A stretch of DNA of 64,000 bases from Cornus controversa (taxonomy: Eukaryota > Streptophyta > Magnoliopsida > Cornales > Cornaceae). The number at the start of each line of letters is the position of its first letter. The stretch's first letter is position 1. The stretch is taken from the NCBI GenBank assembly GCA_026545225.1, contig CM048845.1, positions 86,951,033-87,015,032 of the forward strand, given 5' to 3'. A program made the position numbers and the translations under genes. A model generated the notes under the pieces. The model worked only from the letters and a program-made list of their open reading frames with translations. It was not told where the DNA came from and ran no database searches. Below are positions 13,036 to 26,200 of this stretch, in pieces.

Positions 13036-13888
13036 GGGTAAAGTGCAAAAAAAACAAAACGGTTACATGAAAAATGTGCAAATATCTTCTTGTTGTGCGC
13101 AAATTTTTTACATTTTTCAATTTGTGAAAATAAGGACAAATTTTCAATTTAGGAGAAATTGAACAATGAAATGACTAAAGTACCCTTACTTTATGATTTT
13201 TTTTTATTTAAGGAGTAAAGTGTAAAAAACATTCCCGTTATATACAAAATGTGCAGAAAATCCCCTACAGTTTATGTACATATAACTCCCTACATTTTTA
13301 CAATCCGTGCAAGCACCCTCCTTCGTCAAAATTTTGGATGCAATATTTTCTATTTTTTATTTTTATATTTATAAAAAAATATATTTAATTATTTTAGATG
13401 GGCTCAACGAGTGAAAATAAGGGAGTATTCGTACATTTTTTAAATAAATAAAAAATTAATATTCGGATGAGTCTTTTTTGGATATCCAAACATGATACTA
13501 GAGTGTAAGGGTGTTTTAGACATTTTAGTTATTAAATTTACAAAACGTCTTTATTTGCACATTTTGTAAAAAATGAGGGGTTTTTTTTTTTTTGCACTAC
13601 ATGGGTTTTTTTGCACATTTGATACATAGTGAGGGTGTTTTTTGGACTTTACCCTTTAAAAAAATTTAAAAAGTGAAATAACAAAAATGGTACTTTTGGG
13701 TTTAAAAAAAAATTTGAAATTATCATATGCAACAGGGGCAATTTGTTTCAAATTTTAAAATTATAGGAATTTATATGCACATAGCAAATAGCAGTGATAT
13801 TTTTTACACATTTTCTATGCAGCGGAGTTTTGTTTTGTTTGTTTGCTTGTATTTTTTTGTTTTTGTTTTTTTTTTTTGCACTTTACCC
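13036..13888. mobile_element. Mutator-like MITE with 9-base target duplication, possibly nested
   Basis: Terminal inverted repeats GGGTAAAGTGCAAAAAA (13036) and TTTTTTGCACTTTACCC (ending 13888) bound 853 bases without coding capacity. The flanks are the identical nonamer TTATAATAA at 13027-13035 and 13889-13897; a 9-base duplication is typical of Mutator-like elements. The flanking DNA is AT-rich and itself partly duplicated, which weakens the duplication slightly. An inner pair, GGAGTAAAGTGTAAAAAAC at 13212 and GGACTTTACCC ending at 13654, suggests a related copy nested inside. Confidence 0.7.
13212..13654. mobile_element. Inner MITE copy of the same terminal-repeat family
   Basis: Begins GGAGTAAAGTGTAAAAAAC and ends GTTTTTTGGACTTTACCC, a diverged version of the outer element's ends. 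No clean target duplication is visible (the flanks are T/A-rich), so either a nested insertion or a rearranged single element is possible. Confidence 0.45.
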
Positions 13889-14981
13889 TTATAATAATAA
13901 CCTTTGTTATAAGTGTTTTCATGTGATGACCAGTCTGAACACACTTTAGGATTAAGTGGGGATGTGAGAGTTATATTAAGATAAAATAAAAAAATTTGTG
14001 GTAAAAATTTATGTTTACCTGGATCAGGGAGAGGTAAATAAAATTTTGAAACAAATAAAAAGGGAGAGGTAATGAAAAATTTGAAACCATTCTCCTGGTT
14101 CACTCACCTATTCTTGTTAATCATACTTCACTAATTATATTTATACCTTATTTTAGATATTTGTAATGTGCAAGAATTGAACCTAACTTTTGGAAGAATG
14201 ACTAAATTTTTTTATCACTTTTTCACATTGCATCTTTATTCTATTTAATGGATTTTTTTTATTTAATTCAAATAGAACTTTTTATTTTTTAAAAAAAAAA
14301 CACAACAAACATAAATTATTAATTATATTAACTAAATACTTATGCACATATACATTATATAGTATATATGTTATGCTTCATAAAAAAATTTTAACTATTG
14401 ACTTGTATTATATTTTTTCTTATTTCCTCTTCTCATGTGTTATATATGTCATTTCTTTAATACTTAAATCTACTATTGTTTATTAATGTAGTAAATAATA
14501 TAATTAGGACTTAAAAAATATAAATATGTCATTACTTGTGTTAAATAATTTTAAAAAATTCACTAAAAATTCATTTTTATTGGATTATGTCATAAAAATT
14601 TGTGTATCGGTGGACCTTATGTTCGGTATCAAAAAAATTTCATAACTGCAATAATTGATTACATTACGTAACGCCGATATGGATTCGATTCTATTACACC
14701 ACGTCTACAACCGCGACTCATAAAAAGTTAAATGCAAAAATACTTATTGATATAATTGTAGAGTATGCTTTTTTTTTCAAGAAAAAATCAATTGTGGCAT
14801 TTCCGTTTTAATAAAACAGTTGGAGTGCAAGTATAACATCATTTTCCATGCCTTGTTTAAAACGATTTTGGGAGCCAATTTAAGGGGGTTTGGAGCTTGG
14901 ACACTGTTAATATATATTTAAGTGGGGACGGGGAAGGTTACCCCGCCTAATTTATATTAAGAATTTACTATCTTACCCTTA

Positions 14982-15009
14982 ATATATATATGTGTGTGTG
15001 TGCGCGCGC
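14982..15009. repeat. Alternating purine-pyrimidine microsatellite (TA)n(TG)n(CG)n
   Basis: A 28-base run alternates strictly between purine and pyrimidine, passing from AT to GT to GC steps. It is followed by CGCGCC and a second TGTGTGTGTATATATATA run. Confidence 0.8.
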
Positions 15010-15660
15010 TCGCGCCTTAAAAACTATATATGTGTGTGTGTATATATATATATGCGCCTTAAAAACCCTAATCTAACCATTACTAAAATCAGTAAAAGAC
15101 TATAATTTGATTAATTTACTTTGGTATGTCAGAACTTTCAAACTTATCAATGTTAATGTTATTTGATTAATTTGGTTTGAAATAGTGTTTATTTGATTTA
15201 TATTCTTCGAGTGTTAGAAATAAAGAAAGAGAATTGTATTTGATTAAATTGTATTTATTGATATTGTATAATTATGAACAATACATAAAGACTTATTTAT
15301 AAGCACATAATATTGGAGGTTAAGTAAACTTCTGAGATAAGAAATTTTAAAAATCCTAATCCTAGATAGTTTAAGAGAATGTGTAAGAAATCTGTATAGT
15401 TAAGAAAATATTTATAATCTAACATTAAATATGATTTATTAATTTGAAAGTAAAAGTTTAAACGCCATCCCAATGATACAAACGATTAAAATGTTACATT
15501 GCAATCTGATAGAGAGTCAACTTGGGAACTACTTTTGAAGAATAAACTTAATGTTGATGATTTTAACTGTAACATTGTTAATTTTGTTTTTCCCCTGGTT
15601 GTAACACTGTTAATTGTAGTAAAAGAGATAGCCATAGAAATGTTACTTCCCTAATAAAAC

Positions 15661-15713
15661 CATTGGATGCATGTGGTGAGTGTATGTGATAGGACCTACA
15701 CATGCATCCAATG
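15661..15713. repeat. Perfect 15-base inverted repeat with 23-base spacer
   Basis: CATTGGATGCATGTG at 15661-15675 is the exact reverse complement of CACATGCATCCAATG at 15699-15713. The transcript of either strand could fold as a hairpin. No flanking duplication or known family was recognised. Confidence 0.7.
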
Positions 15714-16491
15714 AATGTAAATCTTTCTGGCGTAGCATTACCCAACCAGTAAACATTGATGGGGACCATAACCATATGAGTTAAATTGTTGACATTAGTA
15801 ATAACCTGTAGCACATGCAGTAGTTAAAAACACTTTGCTCAATCATAATGTTGAATTGCTAAGCATTTAACCTGCTTCCAAGTCAGTTGGTTAAATTGCT
15901 ATTGTAGAGTTAATAATAGCAAAGAAATCTGCTTCATGCATGGAGTCCAGTTAATGAGATAACGATTGCATAGAAACTAAATCTCTCATCAATTTGCAGA
16001 TGCTACTAGCATACAAAATGATACAAAGTTTTGAAGGTACAATTGTACATTGATGCTTCCACCTAAACTATATAGAGATTAAATTGAATTAGGCAAGAAA
16101 AATCGTAGGACGCAATTCACGTGCATGACAAATATATATACAGTTTTTTCATTGCATGGAACTGCAAAGTTTCAACATGGACAAAACGGCATGAAAGAAC
16201 AATTTTACAGCGCAAATTTTACTCTTCATGAGGATTAAACTATCTATATGCTACTCTGAATGGGTAAAAAAACCCCGTATACTGTCCAAAATGGGGATAC
16301 CCTTGTTTGCTTCTCATTTGTATTTCACAAAAACAAATATCTGTTCCTGCACAACAAAAGCCATCTCGACAGTAAAACTTGAGAGATGAAAAACGTGAGG
16401 ATCAACAAAAAGAAAGCTAAATGAATGGGATCATTTCCTTACAAGCCTTCACGTGTGATTACAAAAGGAAGTCTTTGCTCCAAATGCAACT

Positions 16492-16616
16492 TTACTCGTA
16501 ATGAATCATCTTTAGCTGGCTTCTAACACCTTCTATCTCCTTTGCCTGTTGCTGCAGGGATGGGAAGGGTTCAGCGTTAAACTCAACCTTCTGATATCAA
16601 TACAAAAAGCTACCAA

Positions 16617-16649
<33 letters not shown>

Positions 16650-19600
16650 AAAATATTTCTTTTGAAAGAAAGGAAAGAGATCAAAAGAATTAGAATGATT
16701 GAGGATATCAAATATAGTATTTTTATGGTTACCTCATTTAAAGCCTTCCGCCATATATCAGATTTTTCTTGTAGCATGCGCCATTCTATGGCCATCTCAT
16801 ATTCAATAGTATTGGGTTGTGAATAGTGTGATGTTGAAACTGCTTTTTTCTTTTAAAAGAGAATAAAAAAGAATTTTAGGAAAGCTAGAATATATATATA
16901 TATATATACTGAAGGCAAACAACTAGAATAGAATAAATATATAAGAAGCATGAAAATACCATATCTTCACGTTGCTTTTGCAATCTAGCTTTGTCAATGA
17001 TCAAATGGCCAACAAATTTAGTTGGCAAACAAGGCTCCGTTGGAGTCCATCTACGAGCAACAACTGGCCTGCCAAATTGAGATATGCCACAAATAATATC
17101 ATTATAGTGATTTGTAAGAGTTATAGCATCCAAGGATTAGTAAAAATATAAAGAAACAGAAAAATGATCTCCATCTGAAGAACCAATATATTTTAATATG
17201 ATTCTTTAAAATGCTTGAACTTGAACTCAACTTACGAACTTGTCTAACATGGGAGGAACACATCATCAAGTTGACAATAGAACAAAGTATACCCTTTTGA
17301 GTGCAAAAATGTACCGATTAACCCGTCAAAATTACCTTTGATTGTTTAAAAGCTATATTTCATTAAACTTTGTTTTGATATCTTCTAATTTATTCATGTG
17401 AGCTCTTCAAAAAGGAGAAACCAATATGCATCAACAATTTTGATAATGAAAAGAGAGGAAGGAGGGGATTTGAACAGGATAACTAAAAATGCAAGTGAAC
17501 AAACTACCTTCCATTGGCTAGCATTAGGCATTTCCTCTTTAACTCAGAAATAGCAAATTCTGCTGCATCTTTTGATTTGAATATAACAAAAGCTTTTCCT
17601 GATAGCGAATAAAGAATGTGTACTTTGTGAATTATGGGTGCTCACTGAAAGTCAATTAAATAAAATAAAACCACCACTAGAAAACCATAATTGATATATA
17701 AACAGAAACTAAAAATGAAAAGGCCACAACGACAAAATATACCATAGTGTGGGCTAGAAAATGTGCTGAGCGGCAGCATCTTTGCATCGACCTTTGCGTT
17801 GAATGCATGCCAAACTATATCCTGATGAATAAGCACAAGGATAATATAAAACCTTACAGCTTCGATAGATCTAGCTTGCTGCTGAATTCAAGTAATCTAG
17901 TTATTTTCACCCATAATTCATGCCTTCATGGCAAGAAGAGGACCAGTTAAAAAACAAATCTGTGTCTATCAAAAACATTTGGCCAAAATTTTCAATGACA
18001 GCTTTTTGTAATTCACACACCTTAGGGGTGCACAAAAAACTAGTGGAACTGAAAAACTAAACCGAACCGAAGGTTCAGTTTCGGTTCCAAAATTATGGAA
18101 CCGTTAAGTAACGATTCGGTTACGATTTGGGGTTCTGCGAAACAAAACCGTTTACTGTATATATATAATATATATTATATTAATTTAACATATTTATATA
18201 TTATATTATAAATATTTTAATGTTATATAATTTATATTATATATATTTCTTTTCTATTTTTCAAGACTAGAACCGTGGAATTGAATAGAACCAAACCATT
18301 TTTTCACGGTTCGATTTGGTTCAGTTCCATAATCCTCATGGTTCAGTTTAGTTCCAGTTTTTGTGGAACAAACCGAACCGAACCGAACCGTGTGCACCCC
18401 TACCCTCCACCACTTGACTGTAAAGCAATGCTAAGAACTCTGATACCTCAACTCCCAAACATTGAACTCGCTCCGGAAATGCACATCCCAAGTCATCCTC
18501 GTGCTACTATGCTGATAATAGATGGCTACCAAGGCGGGTCTATCTGTAGCAATCCTGAAAAGTCAAGAAAACCTGCGAGCCATAACAATGTCCCCACACC
18601 AAAGGTCCTCCTTAAATCTGACTAATCTCCCACTCCTGACTCTGAATCTAACACATTTAGATAACTCATCCCAACCCTTCTAGATAAGCTTCTAGATAAT
18701 TTGCTTTTTTTCTTTTATTTCATAACTAATGTTATCATTCCTTTTCTTTTCCCTACTAGTATACTAAACACAATCTAAAGGTTCAAATGACACTTAAGGA
18801 TAAGAAAGGGTAAAATTTATTAAATGTCACAAGCTTTCAAATTGAGGTTACCTGTTTCAAATTATAATGTGGAATATCCTGATCTTAATTGTTCTTCATT
18901 ACATGTAACGTGTAGGTACCAAATCAATAGATTAAGTGGGTGGTGGTATATTATTTTAAATGTGAGAGATTCCCTGCTTTGTATTTGGTAATTGTTGGGG
19001 GAAAATACCCTTGTCAGCACAATGGAAACAAATCATAAACAAGCACATATAATAACACAATATTTAACGTGGTTCGGCCCCACTTGGTCTACGTCCACGG
19101 AGAAAAGAAATTTCCCTATAATGAATCAAGAAGAGAAAATATAACTGTAGAGAATGCCCACCCATTTATTGCATCTCTCTACTCTCACCCACTCTCTTCT
19201 CTTCTCTTTCTCATTCACTCCTTCATTCTCTTTGTCTCTACTCTCCCAACTCAACTCCCCCTCTATTTATAGAGAATTCCTAACCCTAGCTTAGTGAACA
19301 AGTAATACAAAGCCTTGTTAGGTAAGGAATACAACTACTTAGGGCTCAAGTACAATTACTTTGGGCTCAAACCTAACAAAACATTTTCAAACCATTACAA
19401 TTCAAAATCTAACCCAATAAAAATTTTCAAACCATTACAATTCAAAATCTAACCCAATAAAAATTTGAGACATACATAACAAATCTCCACCTTAATTGAA
19501 GATCACCAACTAAATCGTCATATATATTTTTATTGTGTTTTATGGATCTCTATCAACCAAGTGTCGAACTCCCAAGACGAACTGTCAGCTCTGACAAACT

Positions 19601-22600
19601 CTCTTAGACAAACCTTTGACTCTGATACCACTTGTTAGGGAAAAATAACCATTGTTCGGCACAATGGAAGCAAATCAAAAACAAGCACACATAATAACAC
19701 AATATTTAACATGTTTCAGCCCCACCTGGCCTACGTCCACAAAGAGAAGAAATTTCACTATAATGAATTAAGAAAAGAATATACATCTATAGAGAGTGCC
19801 AACCCATTTATAGCATCTCGCTGCTCTCACCCACTCTCTCCTCTTCTCACTCACTCCATTCTCTTTTCTTCTCTACTCTCCCAACTTAACTCCCTCTGTT
19901 TTTATAAAGAGTTCCTAACCCTAGCTTAGTGAACAAGTAATACAAATCCTTGTTGGCCAAGGAATACGGCTTCTTAGAGGTCAAGTACAATTATTTTGGG
20001 CCCACGTCTAACAAAACATTTTCAAACCATTACAATTCAAAACCCAACCCAATAAGAATTTGAGACATACGTAACAGTAACACATGAGAGCTTATTTAGG
20101 TTCTGTTCGGGAAAATGTGTGGGAGGTCCTGCCACTTCGACAAGATCAAGGATCTACAATTTTTCTTCCCATGGTAGACATAATTATAAGAAAAAGTAAG
20201 AGCATCCTGTAGTGTGCACATGGTAATAATTATAAAAATCAAAATCTAATGCAAATTACTTTTAGCAACAAAATTATTAACAACCACAACTATCATAAAC
20301 ACACCTGTACTTCTGATGATGTATATGAAGGATCCAGGTTTTCTAGTAAGACGAGGGTTCCTTTCTCACAAGCTCTCTGCATCCTGTCCTCCCAAGACTG
20401 GAGAAGTGAAAACAAAAATAAGAAAAAGAAACAGTATTGAACAGTCTATTGATATGGACTTAGATAAAACATTCATTCTCTTATATTTGGACATCGGATA
20501 GTAGTAAAATTCCAATTCTAAATCCAACCATTACTGAACCAGGAAGTAACATCATCAGGGTGAACTAACTCGACAAATCTCAACCAAAGAAAACATTAGT
20601 GAAAGCAATCGTCATTTAAAACCACAAAATAAGATGATAACTCACTTGTTGCTTGAACCATTTGCTTGTATCCTGTAAACATGATGAGAATATATCAGAA
20701 TAGTAATCAAAGTCAAGATCAGAACTTGCAAGTCAATAGCAGCTTGTGGATATTTGGTGTGTTTGTGTGAACAAGTCCTCTTGAGGTTTTCATGTTATTA
20801 AGCAGGAGACCTAAAACTTGGACATATCTAAAATAGATTTCAGGCTGAGCCATCAACAAAACAACAATCAAAAGCGCCATTAGTTTCAGAAAAGTTTCTT
20901 AAAATCCAAGGAATAATTGTCCCCTGATTAAGAAATGGAAGAAGTTGTGGATCAATAAATTAGCTATTCAATGAGAATAATGATTTCAAATACCCGTATA
21001 TGCCTAAATTACCAAGGCAGGTCTTAAAACGTTGTACTATGTACTTCCTAGTAAGCTGATGTAATGTTTTCTTTAAAATTATATAGTTGAAACAAAATTC
21101 CCAACAATAATATTCAAGAACTTACCACATCAGGCCTTCTTGTAACCTCCACAATTTGGGTCTTAGTTTTGAAACCCTTATCCAGTTTAAGTTGCGCAGC
21201 TGCTCCATCAGAACTGTAGCTTGTCTTCTCCACATAATTTCCCTTGGATAGTTCTCTGTTCTCACTAACAGCAGCCTTGGAATCTAGAAATTTTGCTTGA
21301 TAATTAAGTGATCTTGGGAGAGGTTCAGATAACTTTGCAGGTTGTTTTTTTGAACCAACTGTTAATGCCCACATAATTTTGGTAATAATTTCACGAACCA
21401 AGATTTAATGGGTAAAAAATAAAGAATGGGCAAAAGTTCTGACATAGATTGACCTGAAAACCCTTCAAGCTTCCTTTTCTTCAGTGGCTGAATATCTGAT
21501 ACACTACTGGTTGAGAGATCCTCAGAAAATTTCACTTTCGCTCTATTTTTTACTGGACTGAAAGAAACTTTCACAGCCCCTCTCCCATCCTTACCAATTG
21601 AGGGTTTAAGCTTCCGTTCGGTATTCTCATCAGAAAAACATGTTTGTTTACCGGAAGTAGCGGCTAAGATCTTTGATTCTGTGGATTCCAGCAACAAGCT
21701 AATTTCACTTAGTAGTTGAACTTTAACTAAAGAACTGCTAAAACATCTTCCTACTAGACCACCTTTTGCTACTGGGATCATGCTAATGCTATACTTGTTA
21801 TCTTTACTGCATTTTTTGTACCTGTGACTACCTTCTTTGGAACTGAAGTTTCAGGCTTCTTCAATTTTATTTGGAGTCCAGGATGAGTTACAAGCTTTCG
21901 ACCTTTCTCCGGATTGAAGAAATGCTCCACTGCAAAGCAAATATATATTTGAAAAGCACGACCAATATATCAATTGGTCAGCTAAGTGTCAGAAAAATAA
22001 AGGTCATTACCTAGTGATTCTCCCGCTGCCATTATGAGAAATATGGCAGTCAAAAGAATTGACTTTAGAAAGGAGGGCAATATTTATATAAGTGTATATA
22101 TTCATCCTGAAGTAAGAAAACATAGGGATCCACCCCCACATATGAAAACCATTCACTAATTGCATTTAAAAAATTATTGAACACTTATTACTATCAGCTT
22201 CTTGAGCATTATAATAGATTTGCACCTCTAATTTTTCCTCAGGACCAATCCTTTCAAAGAAAAACACATTATCAATCAAGGACAAACTCGCCCTAACTTC
22301 TCGACATGACATCTAAACAGTCAATCAATTTTATTTAAAATTATTTTTTATTTACTTTTTATATTTTTCTTTTTGGAAATCAAGAACTCAAAAGATGATG
22401 TGTCATGCGCTTCATAAAAATCCAATTGTTCTCAATGAAATTTTGTATTCATTAAGGTCTCCTTGGGTGTAAAGTGAACTAAACTGAGATTTTTGCAGAG
22501 AAATTATTGAGAGTTTTAAAAGAGAGAAATCTGCAAAAAATTGCTGAGAGTTCTTTTGTTTCTTTTGATCCTATACACAAACTTTTATGCATGAATAATA

Positions 22601-23234
22601 GCTCTGTATATTCTCTACTTACAATAGATTCTGAGCACCAATACTAAAGTCGTCAAGGCGATCAGAGCAACAAATTCAGTTATAATCTTCGCACATGCTC
22701 GTGGAAGGAAAAAGGTGTCTAATTACTGTGAAAAGCGATTAATTCGTGAGGTTATTACGTTGGTGTAGATTAGTGTTAATGGTAATTCCGAAAGCACTAT
22801 AACTGGAGGACACTGAGCATCAATGGTAAACCAACAGCAGGAGATTCCAAATGCAATGGAACCAGTGACTCATGGAGACCAATTTGGAAAACCCTAAAGC
22901 TCGTTGTACCCTTTCCCAATATAGTGGATTGTTTGCCTAAGACGCTAAGTCTCTGTGGGCGCTAAGGTTTTCAAAAAAAGAAAAAAAAAATTGGTGTCAT
23001 CTCTTATGTCTTGCTTTTTATTTTGTCGGTGTGCTTGTTGCTTAATAACTTTGTTAAAATCGGATTAAATAAAAACAAGCAAAATGAGCAAATTAGATCT
23101 ATCCACCCTCTAGGTCTTTCTAAGTGAGACAATTTCAAACCACTTCCACTTGACGCAACCTCACTGTTCCTGTTTTATATTGCCAACATTTGCAATTTAA
23201 AGTCATGCAAAAGTTTGATCAACATTCACAATAA

Positions 23235-23273
<39 letters not shown>

Positions 23274-26200
23274 CCGACCCCAAGTAATTGGGAAAAGGCT
23301 TGGTTGTTGTTGTTGATATATATATATATTCACTTAATGCATTTCAATGTCAAAAAGGATTATGGGGATAGAGATATTAATACACGATGCTCCTATAACT
23401 CTAGGAAATGCAACCAATTGACAAGAAGTTTGGCTAATTTGGATCTTGAGTGTACATATCAAGTGCACTACTCAAAGTGAAGAAACTTCTGTTGAACATT
23501 AGAGGACTGCTCCAATTAAAATTGCAATGATATGAAGAATGTAAGTTTTGACGTTTTCTTAATTGTAAATTCTTTTTTATATTTCTAGTAATTATTATTT
23601 CCTTTTGATGTGAAAGCTTCATATACATTAAGGATCCGTTCTCTAATATTTTAAGCTTTTAGGTAAGTAACATTCTAATATGGTATTGGACATTTTGTTC
23701 TAGGAGGTCTTGAGTCAAGTCTCTCCTTCCCATGCATGAGAGGGCTGCATGTAAGGAAGGTGTTAGAGCTTAATATGCATTATTCAATCCATTGGTTAAC
23801 GGCTTAAACTTTTGGAAAGAGCGGCACTGTAACACTAGAATCGTCTTTCCTTATGTGGCTTGCTTGAGCACGCTCAGGCTTTTAAGGTAACTTTTTCACA
23901 TCTCCTCTGTCAAATTTTCAATTTACTATATGAATGGACAGAAAGGGTGCTCACCAAATACTAAACAAGGAAAACTGTTTTTTTCTATTGTTGTTAACCA
24001 CCATCTACTCTAAAAGCTTAAGTTATTAGAGAGGGTGTAACTTTAATATTTAAATCCTTCAACACGCCCCCTCACATGTGGCTTTCTTTTGGTCCAACAC
24101 GAGTTCTAATTTTAATTATCAGGGTGATGGTGAGATTTGAACACAGGACCTTGCCTACTTTGATACCATGTTAACCACCATCTATGCTATAAAAGTTTCA
24201 GCTATTAGAGAGAGTGTAACTTTAAAATTTAAATCCTTCAACACTTAACATACAAAATTCCTAGAAACTAATAAATAGGGTTCAATGGATGTAATATTGT
24301 GCCAAAAGGATGATATACATTGCCTTAATTCTCCTTGGAACACATATAGATTGATTGGCACACAATTGTAGGACCTAAAAGCTATTTCAAAATATTATGA
24401 GAAGTGGGTTCAGATTTCTCAACTGCCAGCAAAAGAGAAGCAGGAAAATTACTCGAAAAGAATAAAACATGAAACTGAATAACTGACCTTTAGTTCCAGC
24501 TATCATATTTGGAAAGGAATCTGATATTCTGTAGCTTCCAACATCAAAAGTACGATAAAAGATGTATTCAGCCAATCTCAATTCTTTTTCGGATGCTTGA
24601 GGATTTCTCTTGTCATTTGATGTGCAGATAACATTGCATTTTCCACAAATCGCTTCCTAAAAAGGATACAACATTAACAAGTCATGTCAATCATTTTAAC
24701 CAGCATAGTTATTTTGCAAACTGTATAAGTTAGTCCTTGAATCCACAAAAATTTCATTCTCGAGATACTTAGTAAATATAAATGTATTAGGGTTTTCAGA
24801 TGAGAGATGACAATATTTTTGGGCGCTTCTTAATGAATACTTATCCAAAAAAAAAAAAAAGATGAGATATGAAAAGATATGGAATGATTAGTCAGCCTAC
24901 TTGCATTAGAATTAATGCAAGATATGCGACATCACTCTTCTCTGGATAAGTATACTACAATACTGAACATATTCAAAAAAATACCCCAGTAACACTTCTC
25001 CTCGCTGCCTCCAATATGTAAATATGCATGTTAAATAACACCCATATTTTATCACCTAGTGAGGATATAGGCTATACTTTTCTTTCTTTTTTAAGTGAGG
25101 ATATCGTCTATTCTGGTGCCCTAATGTAAAAAAAATGCAATATAAAGGAAAGTTACAGGTCGAAAAGAAAAAGAAAAGAAAAGAAAAGAAACACATGCAA
25201 TATGAATGAAGCCAGAAATCAACTCACATAAAACAAAGGATTTCTGCTATAAGCCTACAGGAGAAGAGTTTAGTTGCAAATCAAATAAATTATGAATACA
25301 AGAAAGTGCAATTCAAACTTTCAAAATTTGGCCTACAGAATAAAAGCTTCTTTAACGTATTGTCTTCTCCAAAATTTTATATTTTATAGGAGCTTCTTTT
25401 CCTGGGATTATTTATCTCAATTACCTGAATGATTAACTTCTTTTTTTTTATTTCTCATTTGTTGGATATTGGTCATTTGCAGTTTTGTTCACAAAGTCAA
25501 GTGATATTGTAACATTCTCAATGAAATCAAAATAAAAGAGATAAACGATAGTTGGGCCACATCATATATCATGCTTTCTTTCTCCACAATCAACTTCCGC
25601 TCTTGTTAGACTGAAATTCTTGATTCCATGAGGAGAGAATTTCCCACCAAGTGTTATGCATGACACACTTAATTAGCTAATTTTAGAACTGTCTGTTTCT
25701 GAAAAGTAAAAAAATGGCAACGGCCTTGGGAACAATTAATAAGGGACAATCCACTCACTTCCTTGGCCACTGGGGGAAAAAATATTAGTGCATTAGTGAC
25801 CTTTGATTTCCTATCATAGTTTGGAAAAAATAATATAACCATTGTAAACATGTTTATTTTTCTCAATAACAAGTTGGTGCAAAACCAGCAAATTCAAAAT
25901 TAAAATTCCAAATGAATCTATATTATAATATGCCTCTTGATCAACTCTAAATATGTAGATCCATGTTAGAGTTGCATCTTTTGATGATATTCCATGGTGC
26001 ACATATCAATGGTTCCATCTTACTAATATTATTCACAAGGCAATCACTTCAACATATGTTTGGGGTTGCGATTGGTGTTCGGGTTTGCGATTGGGTCTTG
26101 CGGCTTGGGTTTACAGTTTGCTGTTTGGATTGCGGATGTGTCGGTTTGATGGGTGTGAGGGATGATGGGTTTGTGGGGGGGGGTTGTGCGAGGGATATGG

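Larger units (their letters stand above)
13889..16490. other. Intergenic DNA between the H2A.Z and ASI1-like genes (convergent 3' ends)
   Basis: No gene is visible. It holds an alternating purine-pyrimidine tract (14982-15009), a neighbouring second TG/TA run (15029-15052) and a perfect 15-base inverted repeat at 15661-15713. The last few hundred bases before 16490 are probably the 3' UTR of the - strand gene. Confidence 0.5.
17822..20304 (-). other. Intron 7 between coding exons of the ASI1-like gene, filled by a MITE and a TRIM
   Basis: A 2483-base GT-AG intron. Most of it is explained by the hAT-like MITE at 18023-18402 and the TRIM at 18993-20076; only about 1 kb is unclassified. Confidence 0.75.
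21930..24487 (-). other. Intron 2 of the ASI1-like gene
   Basis: A 2558-base GT-AG intron. It carries an (AT)n run (23240-23270) ending in a SINE 3' tail (23271-23315) and a SINE-like unit at 24005-24245. The rest is AT-rich without recognised features. Confidence 0.7.

Noticed and set aside
12795..13162. Overlapping small frames of 91 and 73 codons
   Set aside because: AT-rich low-complexity translations ending inside a MITE; no similarity or initiation context.
22640..22980. Possible extra exon in ASI1-like intron 2 (frame near ATGGTAAACCAACAGCAGGAG on the + strand)
   Set aside because: Wrong strand for the gene, short, and the flanking exons already join in phase.
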